A stretch of DNA of 35,886 nt from Methanobacteriota archaeon (lineage in GTDB: Archaea > Methanobacteriota_B > Thermococci > Methanofastidiosales > Methanofastidiosaceae), in NCBI GenBank assembly GCA_023622545.1, contig JAMNZA010000055.1, positions 1-35,886 of the forward strand. The letters are read 5' to 3'. Below, one piece after another: positions 27,969 to 35,886 of the stretch. The notes below the pieces were generated by a model, which was not told the origin of the DNA, made no database searches, and was given only the letters and a program-made list of their open reading frames with translations. The translations under genes were made by a program, and so were the position numbers. Numbering within the stretch: position 1 is the first letter of the stretch; every line of letters begins with the position of its first letter.

Positions 27969-28130
27969 ATGGGAGAATGTCCAGAATGTAGCTGTGTAAT
28001 TGAAATAGAAAATCCAGAAGTAGGGGATATCGTCGAGTGCCCAGAGTGTGGAATTGAGCTTGAAATAATTAGCCTTGACCCACTTGTACTAGAGGAAGCC
28101 CCCGAAGAGGAAGAGGATTGGGGAGAATAA
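27969..28130 (+). CDS. lysW: LysW amino-group carrier protein (absent from supplied ORF track)
   Basis: Translated by hand: MGECPECSCVIEIENPEVGDIVECPECGIELEIISLDPLVLEEAPEEEEDWGE, 53 aa, stop TAA 28128-28130, RBS GAGGTGAT. Two CPxC knuckles and C-terminal EDWGE. Confidence 0.96.
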   Translation: MGECPECSCVIEIENPEVGDIVECPECGIELEIISLDPLVLEEAPEEEEDWGE

Positions 28131-28131
28131 A

Positions 28132-29526
28132 ATGGTTAAGATATTGGACACAACTCTGAGAGAAGGAGAGCAAACAGCAGGAGTTTCTTTTACTATAAAT
28201 GAGAAGATGGGACTTGCTAAAATGCTAGATGATTTTGGAGTAGACATGATAGAGGTTGGACATCCTAACGTCTCTCCAAAAATTGAAGAGTTTATCAGAA
28301 AAGTTGTCAAAGAAAATCTAAAAGCAGACGTCGTAGGTCATGTTAGGGCTGTAAGGGGAGATGTTGAAATGGCTGTTGACTGTGAAGTTGACAGAGTTGC
28401 AATATTTCTCGCAACATCAAATGTCCACCTAAATGACAAATTGAAGATGACAAAAGAAGTCGCAATAGAAAAAGTAGTTGATTGTGTCCAATATGCAAAA
28501 GACCATGGACTTAAAGTTAGATACACACCGGAAGATGCAACAAGGACAGATTTTGATTATCTTATCGAAATTTGTAATGCTGCAATTGAAGCTGGTGCAG
28601 ATAGGATAAGTGTTGCAGATACCGTTGGGGTTATGCAACCCCATATTTTTTACGATCTTGTGAAGAAGATAAAAGACAATCTGAAACCTGTTGGAATTGA
28701 TGTTCACTGCCACAATGATTTTGGCCTTGCTGTTGCGAATGCTATGGCAGGTGTCAGAGCAGGTGCTGATTGTGTTCATACGACCGTAAATGGTATCGGA
28801 GAAAGGACAGGAATAGTTGATTTATCTACTTTTGTAACCGCCACTCATGTTTTAGATAATGAAAATTTGAAATATGATCTAAAGATGTTAAAACAAATAT
28901 CTGCTTATGTAGAAAAAATAACAGGTATTTACATATATCCTTTAATGCCAATCATGGGGGACAATGCCTTTACACATAAGAGTGGAGTTCATACCGATGG
29001 AGTACTAAAAAATCCAACGACTTATGAACCTTTCTCACCAGAAATGGTTGGGAAAGAAAGAAGGATTATTGTAGATAAATTTGCTGGTAGAAGGGCTGTT
29101 ATGTCAAAGCTAGAGCAATATGGCATAAAGGCCAGTGATGAAGAAATACTAAAGATAATTCAAGAAATTAAGAAGGTAGGGGACGAAAGAAAGATTGTTC
29201 ATGACACCGATATATTAGATATTGCAGAAAAAGTACTTGGTTTCAAGGCCGTAACAATACCAACTGGTGTTGATGCAGTGTTATTCTTAAGACTTGAAGC
29301 CCATATATACACAACATCTGTATCAAGAAAAATAAAGAATATGAAAGGTGTTGAAAAGCTTTATGAAATGTCTGGTGACGAGGATATTGCAATATATGCA
29401 TCATTAAAGAACGTTGCCGAGTTGAATAATCTCATAGAGGATATAAGGAGCATCCCTGGAGTTCTTGCAACAAGCACAAGAGTAGTTCTTAAGAGGTATG
29501 GTGAAGATAATGGGAACAATTGCTGA
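28132..29526 (+). CDS. Homocitrate synthase family (2-isopropylmalate synthase-like) with C-terminal RAM-type domain
   Basis: 464 aa; VKILDTTLREGEQTAGVSFT, IDVHCHNDFGLAVANAMAGVRAGADCVHTTVNGIGERTG; C-terminal Lrp-RAM-like LFLRLEAHIYTTSVSRKIKNMKGVEKLYEMSGDEDIAIYASLKN. Confidence 0.92.
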   Translation: MVKILDTTLREGEQTAGVSFTINEKMGLAKMLDDFGVDMIEVGHPNVSPKIEEFIRKVVKENLKADVVGHVRAVRGDVEMAVDCEVDRVAIFLATSNVHLNDKLKMTKEVAIEKVVDCVQYAKDHGLKVRYTPEDATRTDFDYLIEICNAAIEAGADRISVADTVGVMQPHIFYDLVKKIKDNLKPVGIDVHCHNDFGLAVANAMAGVRAGADCVHTTVNGIGERTGIVDLSTFVTATHVLDNENLKYDLKMLKQISAYVEKITGIYIYPLMPIMGDNAFTHKSGVHTDGVLKNPTTYEPFSPEMVGKERRIIVDKFAGRRAVMSKLEQYGIKASDEEILKIIQEIKKVGDERKIVHDTDILDIAEKVLGFKAVTIPTGVDAVLFLRLEAHIYTTSVSRKIKNMKGVEKLYEMSGDEDIAIYASLKNVAELNNLIEDIRSIPGVLATSTRVVLKRYGEDNGNNC

Positions 29527-30748
29527 AGAGATTTTTTCTAAGAAACTTTCCAGAGATGTTTCGGCTGGAGAGATAGTATTAGTTGATATTGATGTGACGA
29601 TGAGCCATGACAACACGACACCGCTTGCAATTAAGGCATTAAGAAATACGGGTAAGCCATTATTTGACAAAAATAGAGTTGTAGTGATATTTGATCATGT
29701 CCAACCCCCTGCTTCAGTTGAAAGTGCTACATTACAGAAAGAAGTATTACAATTTATAAAAAAGGAAGGAATAAAGAACTTTTTCAGAGAAGGTATTTGC
29801 CACCAAGTTCTTGTTGAGAAGGGGTTCGTCTTACCAGGTAGGGTAATAATAGGAGGAGACTCACACACATGCACTTACGGTGCTCTAGGGGCATTTGGAA
29901 CAGGTGTCGGATCAACAGATATAGGAGTTTCATATGCTACAGGAAAGAACTGGTTCAGAGTTCCTGAAACATTTTATTTTGACGTTAATGGTTCATTTAA
30001 TAAAGGAGTTTATCCAAAAGATTTGATTCTTAAAATAATAGGAAAGGTGGGCGCTAGAGGAGCGACTTACAAAGCATGTGAGTTTGGAGGAGAAACCATA
30101 GAGAATATGGCATTAGGGGACAGACTCACTCTAACTAACATGGCAATTGAAATGGGTGGAAAGACAGGTTTAATTAAAACGGACAAAATAACAGAAAATT
30201 TCTTAAAATCTAGAGGTTACCCCTATCAAGAAATTGTTCCAAAAGACCCAAATTATGAAAAAGTATTTGAATTTAATGTTGACGATTTGACGCCACAGCT
30301 TGCTGTTTCACCAAAGGTGGATAATGTCTATCCAGTTGAAAAATATGAAGGGACAGAAGTTGATGAAGTATTTATAGGCACATGCACAAACGGTAGAATA
30401 GAAGACCTTGAAATAGCCGCAAGGATGTTCAAAGGAAAGAAGTTAAGTCCTCTTCTAAAAACTATTATTGTTCCGGCATCAAATGAAGTATATTTTGAAG
30501 CTATGAACAGAGGATACATAAAAATATTCATGGATGCAGGAGCTATGGTCTGTAATCCTGGATGCGGTCCATGTATAGGAAGGCATCAAGGAGTAATTGC
30601 TCCAGGGGATAGAGCATTGACAACTATGAACAGAAACTTTGTAGGGAGAATGGGCTCAGATAAAGGTGAAATTATTATTGCTTCGCCTGCTACTGCAGCT
30701 GCAACAGCGCTTAATGGAAAGATAACAGACCCCCGAGAGGTGATTTAA
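29510..30748 (+). CDS. 3-isopropylmalate dehydratase/homoaconitase large subunit
   Basis: GTIAEEIFSKKLSRDVSAGEIVLVDIDVTMSHDNTTPLAI, GGDSHTCTYGALGAFGTGVGSTD, GTCTNGRIEDL, NPGCGPCIGRHQG. ORF track begins at 29498; MGTIAE at 29510 favoured. Confidence 0.93.
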   Translation: MGTIAEEIFSKKLSRDVSAGEIVLVDIDVTMSHDNTTPLAIKALRNTGKPLFDKNRVVVIFDHVQPPASVESATLQKEVLQFIKKEGIKNFFREGICHQVLVEKGFVLPGRVIIGGDSHTCTYGALGAFGTGVGSTDIGVSYATGKNWFRVPETFYFDVNGSFNKGVYPKDLILKIIGKVGARGATYKACEFGGETIENMALGDRLTLTNMAIEMGGKTGLIKTDKITENFLKSRGYPYQEIVPKDPNYEKVFEFNVDDLTPQLAVSPKVDNVYPVEKYEGTEVDEVFIGTCTNGRIEDLEIAARMFKGKKLSPLLKTIIVPASNEVYFEAMNRGYIKIFMDAGAMVCNPGCGPCIGRHQGVIAPGDRALTTMNRNFVGRMGSDKGEIIIASPATAAATALNGKITDPREVI

Positions 30749-31251
30749 TGGGAAAAGTATTCAGATTTGGTGAGGATGTAAATACAGATGAAATAATACC
30801 GGGGAGATATAATGTCACTACAGACCCGAAGGCGCTTGCTGATCACTGCTTTTTTGAAGTAAGACCAGACTTCTGCAAGAATGTAAATAGTGGAGACTTC
30901 ATAGTAGCTGGTGAAAATTTTGGATGTGGATCTTCAAGAGAGCATGCACCAATAGCAATAAAGGCTTCAGGTGTTAAAGCAGTAATTGCAAAAAGCTTTG
31001 CCAGAATCTTCTATAGAAATTGTATAAACATTGGACTCCCTATTATGATATCCGATGAGTTGTACGACGTTATTGAAGATGGTGATGAAATTGACGTCAA
31101 TTTAAAGGAAGGAAAGATAAAAATCCTAAAGAATGGTAAAGAGCTAAGATCACAAAGATTCCCAGAGTTTATTTTAAAAATTATTGATGCTGGAGGAATT
31201 GTTAATTTCTTAAAAAATCATGATATAGGTGAGCTAGAAGATGGTATATAA
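30748..31251 (+). CDS. 3-isopropylmalate dehydratase/homoaconitase small subunit
   Basis: 167 aa; [60 protein letters not shown]. Confidence 0.94.
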   Translation: MGKVFRFGEDVNTDEIIPGRYNVTTDPKALADHCFFEVRPDFCKNVNSGDFIVAGENFGCGSSREHAPIAIKASGVKAVIAKSFARIFYRNCINIGLPIMISDELYDVIEDGDEIDVNLKEGKIKILKNGKELRSQRFPEFILKIIDAGGIVNFLKNHDIGELEDGI

Positions 31252-32236
31252 GATATGTGTTATCAAAGGAGACGGAATAGGAAACGATGTAATCGATGCC
31301 GGATTAAAATTACTTTCACAGATTAATATTAATTTCGATTATATACCTGCAGAAGCAGGGTATGATTGCTACTTAAAAAACGGTACTTCCATACCTCAAA
31401 CTACAATTGATGCTTGTAGGAATTCAGATGCAACTCTTTTTGGAGCTGTGTCTTCACCCCCGGATATACCCAACTACAAAAGTGCAATTGTAACTATGAG
31501 AAAGGAACTTGATCTATTTGTAAATGTAAGGCCAATAAAAAGTCTTCCAATTGAGATTTCAAGGCAAAACATTGACATAGTGATAATGAGAGAAAATACT
31601 GAAGGTATGTACAAAGGAATTGAACGGGAAGAAAATGGAGTGGCAATAGCAGAAAGACATATTTCTGAAAAAGCATCCAGACGACTTGCAGAGTTCACCT
31701 ATAAATACGCTATTGAAAATAATAGAAAGAAAGTTACAGTAGTCCATAAAGCAAATGTTTTAAGAAAGACATGTGGACTTTTCAGGAGAACTGTATTCTC
31801 AGTTTCAGAAAAATACCCTCAAATAGAGACTGAAGAAGTTATAGTTGACGCGATGGCAATGAGATTAATCAAAGAACCAGAGCGATTTGATGTAGTTGTT
31901 ACAACTAACTTATTTGGGGACATTTTATCTGATGAAGCCTCACAACTTGTTGGCGGTCTTGGTATTGCACCATCTGGGAATATTGGTGAAAAAAATGCTC
32001 TTTTTGAACCTGTACATGGGTCTGCTCCAAAGTATGCAGGTAAAGATATTGCAAATCCAACTGCAACTTTTCTATCTGCTGCAATGATGCTTGATTTTCT
32101 AGGAGAGAAAAAGGAAGGAGATAGAATAAGAAAAAGTATTTACAAAACATTTGCTGAAGGTAAGAGAACAAAAGATCTAGGGGGAAATCTCGGAACTCTA
32201 GCTTTTACTGAAGCTGTAATCAATAATTTGGAGTGA
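31241..32236 (+). CDS. Homoisocitrate/isopropylmalate dehydrogenase family
   Basis: 331 aa; [84 protein letters not shown]. Confidence 0.93.
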   Translation: MVYKICVIKGDGIGNDVIDAGLKLLSQININFDYIPAEAGYDCYLKNGTSIPQTTIDACRNSDATLFGAVSSPPDIPNYKSAIVTMRKELDLFVNVRPIKSLPIEISRQNIDIVIMRENTEGMYKGIEREENGVAIAERHISEKASRRLAEFTYKYAIENNRKKVTVVHKANVLRKTCGLFRRTVFSVSEKYPQIETEEVIVDAMAMRLIKEPERFDVVVTTNLFGDILSDEASQLVGGLGIAPSGNIGEKNALFEPVHGSAPKYAGKDIANPTATFLSAAMMLDFLGEKKEGDRIRKSIYKTFAEGKRTKDLGGNLGTLAFTEAVINNLE

Positions 32237-32240
32237 TATA

Positions 32241-33083
32241 ATGAAGATAGGAATGCTATATTCTAGAGTTAGACTTGATGAAAAGTTCCTACTCGAAGAG
32301 TTTAGAAATAGAGGAATAGACGTAGAGAGAATGGATACAAGATGTGCGATATTCAATATTACAAATCATGAAAAATTTGATTATGATGTCGTTTTGGAGA
32401 GAGAGATAAGCCATCTAAAAGCTCTTTATTCTTTGAAAGTATTAAACGAAATGGGAATAAAAACAGTTAACACTTATGAAGTTGCAAGTACATGCGGGGA
32501 CAAAATATTAACAACTTTGGCTTTAACTAAGTATAAAGTTCCATCACCCGTGACCTATATTGCTTTTACACCTGAAGAAGCTATCCAAGCAATTGAAAAA
32601 ATAGGTTATCCTGTAGTTTTGAAACCTGCAACTGGTTCTTGGGGAAGGCTTCTTGCAAAAGTAAATGATAAAGAAACTGCAGAGAGTATAATTGAACATA
32701 AGGTAACTCTTGGTTCTTATCACCACTCAGTTTTTTACATACAACAGTACATCGATAAACCTGAGAGGGATATCAGGGCATTTGTTGTTGGGGATGAAGT
32801 TATAGGTGCTATATATAGAAGTTCTCCACATTGGATCACAAACACTGCACGTGGGGGTGTAGCAAGCCATTGCCCAGTAACAGATGAAATATCAGAAATC
32901 TGTCTTAAAGCTGCAAAGGCTGTTGGTGGAGGAGTTGTAGCAATTGATCTATTGGAAGACAAAGGAAAGCTTTTAGTAAATGAAGTCAATTACACTATGG
33001 AGTTTAAGAATAGTATTGCACCTACAGGTGTTAACATACCTGGTAAAGTAGTAGATTATGTAATTGAAGTTGCAAAGAGGTAA
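32241..33083 (+). CDS. lysX: LysW--alpha-aminoadipate/glutamate ligase LysX (RimK-type ATP-grasp)
   Basis: 280 aa; [56 protein letters not shown]. Confidence 0.93.
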   Translation: MKIGMLYSRVRLDEKFLLEEFRNRGIDVERMDTRCAIFNITNHEKFDYDVVLEREISHLKALYSLKVLNEMGIKTVNTYEVASTCGDKILTTLALTKYKVPSPVTYIAFTPEEAIQAIEKIGYPVVLKPATGSWGRLLAKVNDKETAESIIEHKVTLGSYHHSVFYIQQYIDKPERDIRAFVVGDEVIGAIYRSSPHWITNTARGGVASHCPVTDEISEICLKAAKAVGGGVVAIDLLEDKGKLLVNEVNYTMEFKNSIAPTGVNIPGKVVDYVIEVAKR

Positions 33084-33088
33084 AAAAA

Positions 33089-34108
33089 ATGAAAGTTTCA
33101 GTTATTGGTGCTTCAGGTTATACTGGAGGAGAGTTGCTTAGATTATTAGTAAATCATCCTGAAGTGACTATTGATAGAATCACATCTGAGTCAAACGCTG
33201 GCTCATTTGTGCATATGATTCATCCAAATTTGAGAGGATTCAATATAAAATTCTCTTCGATAAAAGAATCTTTTGACTCTGACCTTGTTTTCTTTTGTTT
33301 GCCACATGGAGTCTCAATGGACTACCTAAGAGAATTCTATGATACAGGTGTAAAAATAATAGACCTTGGGGCAGATTTAAGATTAAAAAATAAAGAGGTA
33401 TACAAGTCTTGGTATGGTCTTGATCATAAGTGCCCAGAACTCTTAGAAGAAGCCGTATACGGTATTCCAGAAATCCATAGAGAAGAAATAAAGAAGACAA
33501 GATTAGTTGCAAATCCTGGATGTATTGCTACCTCAATGATTATGGCACTTTACCCATTAAGGCATTTAAATATAGATAAGGAAAGGATAGTAATTGACAG
33601 CAAGATAGGGTCTTCTGCATCTGGGGATTCATTCAGTGCATCTACTCATCACCCAGAGAGATCAAGAGCAATTAGATGTTACTCACCTATTTACCACAGA
33701 CATATAGCAGAAGTTGAGCAGGAAACCGGATTCAAAGTAACAATGGCGCCTCATGCTATTGAGATGGTAAGAGGAATATTCTCAACAATATACCTGTTCT
33801 TCAATCAGCCATATGATGAAAAAGAAATTAGGGGCATATATAGAGAATTCTCAGAAAAAAACAAATTCTTTAGAGTTGTAAAACAGAAAAAAGGAATTTA
33901 CAGGCACCCTGATCCCAAAATATTAACGGGTTCAAACTTCTGTGAAGTAGGATTTGAACTTGACAATGAAAACAGAAGAATGATTGTCTTTTCAGCTATT
34001 GATAACCTAATGAAAGGTGCCGCTGGTGCTGCCGTTCAGAACATGAACATAATGTATGGTCTTGAAGAAGACACAGGATTAAAATATATTGGATACCATC
34101 CAATTTAG
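33089..34108 (+). CDS. lysY: LysW-aminoadipyl/glutamyl-phosphate reductase (ArgC-like)
   Basis: 339 aa; VIGASGYTGGELLRLLVNHPEV, VANPGCIATSMIMALYPL, GSSASG. Confidence 0.93.
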   Translation: MKVSVIGASGYTGGELLRLLVNHPEVTIDRITSESNAGSFVHMIHPNLRGFNIKFSSIKESFDSDLVFFCLPHGVSMDYLREFYDTGVKIIDLGADLRLKNKEVYKSWYGLDHKCPELLEEAVYGIPEIHREEIKKTRLVANPGCIATSMIMALYPLRHLNIDKERIVIDSKIGSSASGDSFSASTHHPERSRAIRCYSPIYHRHIAEVEQETGFKVTMAPHAIEMVRGIFSTIYLFFNQPYDEKEIRGIYREFSEKNKFFRVVKQKKGIYRHPDPKILTGSNFCEVGFELDNENRRMIVFSAIDNLMKGAAGAAVQNMNIMYGLEEDTGLKYIGYHPI

Positions 34109-34113
34109 GTGAT

Positions 34114-34905
34114 TTGATGATTGTTATTAAGATTGGTGGAAGTCTTGGTACAGAAGTAGAAAGTTTAGCAAAGGAGATAGCTGAACTTGCAAAGAAGGAA
34201 AAGATAATTGTCGTTCATGGGGGATCATATGAGACAACAGAAATTTCCAAAAAGCTTGGAAAGGAAACTAAGTTTGTCACATCTGTATCTGGATTTAGGT
34301 CAAGGTACACTGATCTTGAAACAGTTCAAATTATGGAAATGGTAATGGCAGGAAAAATCAATAAAGAGCTTGTTAAGTTACTACAGAAATCAGGAGCGAA
34401 TGCATTTGGTCTTTCAGGTGCAGATGGTAAAGTCTTACTAGCTAAGAGAAAAGATTCAATTAAAATTATTGAAGATGGCAAAAAGAAAATCCTAAAGGAT
34501 GATTATACAGGAAAAGTTGAAAATGTCAACAAGGACCTCATTGACATATTGCTTGATAATGGATATTTACCAATTATTTGTCCTTTGGCAATTAGTCCTG
34601 AAGGAGATATTGTCAATACAGATGGAGACAGAGCGGCTGCTGCAATAGCATCAGCTTTATCGGCTGATTTAATAGTTATGACAAATGTCGATGGATTTCT
34701 AAAAGATGGAAAACTTGTAAGTGGACTAAATTTACTCCAGATCGATGAAGCATACTCCTTCGCCGATGGAGGAATGAAGAAAAAACTCCTTGCTGCAAAA
34801 GAAGCGATAGAACAGGGGAGTCCTAGAGTTATTATTGCAAGAGGTAATCTCAATAATTCTTTAGAAAATGCACTAAAGGGCAAGAGAACGGTGATTTCAA
34901 AATGA
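34114..34905 (+). CDS. lysZ: LysW-aminoadipate/glutamate kinase (ArgB-like)
   Basis: 263 aa; VIKIGGSLG, VVHGGSYETTEISKKLG, GLSGADG, NTDGDRAAAAIASALSADLIVMTNVDG. Start TTG 34114 or ATG 34117. Confidence 0.93.
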   Translation: MMIVIKIGGSLGTEVESLAKEIAELAKKEKIIVVHGGSYETTEISKKLGKETKFVTSVSGFRSRYTDLETVQIMEMVMAGKINKELVKLLQKSGANAFGLSGADGKVLLAKRKDSIKIIEDGKKKILKDDYTGKVENVNKDLIDILLDNGYLPIICPLAISPEGDIVNTDGDRAAAAIASALSADLIVMTNVDGFLKDGKLVSGLNLLQIDEAYSFADGGMKKKLLAAKEAIEQGSPRVIIARGNLNNSLENALKGKRTVISK

Positions 34906-35886
34906 TGTACAAAGACTTAGAAGAAAAATATGGTAGCGGAGTCTACTATAAGAGAGATGTTGAAATCATATCTGGTAAAGGGGTTTATCTTTACGATAGC
35001 CAAGGCAATGAATACATTGATTGTGTAGCTGGTCATGGAGTTTGTCTATTTGGTCATTCACACCCAAAGATAGTCCAAGCGATAAAGGACCAGTCTGATG
35101 TGCTTATATCCTGCCCAGAGATTTTTTACAATGATAAAAGGGCAGAACTTTTAGAAAAGATTGCCGAAATAACTCCTAAGGGGCTTACAAAAACATTTCT
35201 TTCTAACTCAGGTGCTGAAGCTGTAGAAGCGGCTTTAAAATTTTCTAGAAAGATTACTGGAAAAACAGATATCATTTCATTTACATTTGGATTTCATGGA
35301 AGGACAATGGGGGCACTTTCTGCTACGTGGAAAGCAGAATACAAAAAACCATTCTTGCCCTTAGTACCTGGTTTTTGTCATACTGCATATAACAATCTAG
35401 AGAAACTTCAAGAAGTAATTACGGATAATACTGCCGCCATAATCGTAGAGCCTGTTCAGGGAGAGGGCGGAGTTAAACCTGCTAATATGGATTTTATTAA
35501 GGGAATAAGAGAAATTTGTGATCAAAAAGGAATATTGATGATTGTTGATGAGGTACAAACTGGATTCGGTAGGACTGGTGAACTATTCGCTATAAATAGG
35601 TATAATATATCCCCTGATATTTTATGTCTTGGAAAAGGGATAGCTGGTGGTATACCCATGGGGGCTACTGTTGTAAGAGAAGATCTTGCAAATCTCGAGA
35701 AAGGTGAGCATGGCTCTACTTTTGGAGGAAATCCCTTAGCATGCAACGCTTCCCTTGCAGCTATAAAAACGTTGAAAGAAGAGAAACTTGTTGAAAAATC
35801 AAAAGAAAATGGAGAATACTTCATTTCACAACTTAAGAAAAATATCGATGAAACATCTTACAAAGAGATAAGGGGTCTTGGCCTTA
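34902..35886 (+). CDS. lysJ: LysW-lysine/ornithine aminotransferase (ArgD/LysJ-like), truncated by the right edge
   Basis: Start ATG overlaps the lysZ stop (ATGA). Reads MMYKDLEEKYGSGVYYKRDVEIISGKGVYLYD...SNSGAEAVEAALKFSRK...FHGRTMGALSAT...IVDEVQTGFGRTGE, open to the edge. Missing from the ORF track. Confidence 0.93.
   Translation, partial: MMYKDLEEKYGSGVYYKRDVEIISGKGVYLYDSQGNEYIDCVAGHGVCLFGHSHPKIVQAIKDQSDVLISCPEIFYNDKRAELLEKIAEITPKGLTKTFLSNSGAEAVEAALKFSRKITGKTDIISFTFGFHGRTMGALSATWKAEYKKPFLPLVPGFCHTAYNNLEKLQEVITDNTAAIIVEPVQGEGGVKPANMDFIKGIREICDQKGILMIVDEVQTGFGRTGELFAINRYNISPDILCLGKGIAGGIPMGATVVREDLANLEKGEHGSTFGGNPLACNASLAAIKTLKEEKLVEKSKENGEYFISQLKKNIDETSYKEIRGLGL

Noticed and set aside
29510-32236. 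Leucine biosynthesis (leuC, leuD, leuB) as the annotation for the aconitase/dehydrogenase genes
   Set aside because: Possible on sequence family alone, but placement between the lysW-homocitrate synthase genes and lysXYZJ favours the homoaconitase/homoisocitrate dehydrogenase role; a side role in leucine synthesis is not excluded.

Overview
AT-rich archaeal chromosomal window, probably from a hydrogen-metabolising, possibly methanogenic, euryarchaeote. (A) The left edge holds the 5' part of a 16S rRNA gene on the minus strand, with a structured promoter/leader and two CBS-domain genes upstream. (B) Next are housekeeping genes: a divergent arginase-fold protein, Alba, a 2x[4Fe-4S] ferredoxin, UvrB, CutA and NIF3. 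(C) A near-complete purine biosynthesis region follows: purP, purH, purCSLQFD, a CxxC-x17-CxxC zinc ribbon, purE and purM. A second purP-family paralogue lies about 17 kb from the first, giving apparently redundant AICAR formylation. (D) An hdrA-hdrC-hdrB-mvhD-hydrogenase maturation protease operon lies next to an Isf-like iron-sulfur flavoprotein and a thioredoxin-fold protein. (E) A LysW-dependent alpha-aminoadipate type cluster runs to the right edge: Lrp regulator // lysW, RAM-domain homocitrate synthase, aconitase large and small subunits, homoisocitrate dehydrogenase, lysX, lysY, lysZ, lysJ (truncated). The 53-aa lysW is absent from the supplied ORF track. I saw no CRISPR array, transposase or integrase. 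The most interesting points are the possible dual use of the lysine cluster for coenzyme B or arginine, the redundant AICAR formylation genes, the divergent PurD and arginase-fold proteins, and several operator-like inverted repeats at promoters. All calls come from reading sequence and motifs; no searches were run.
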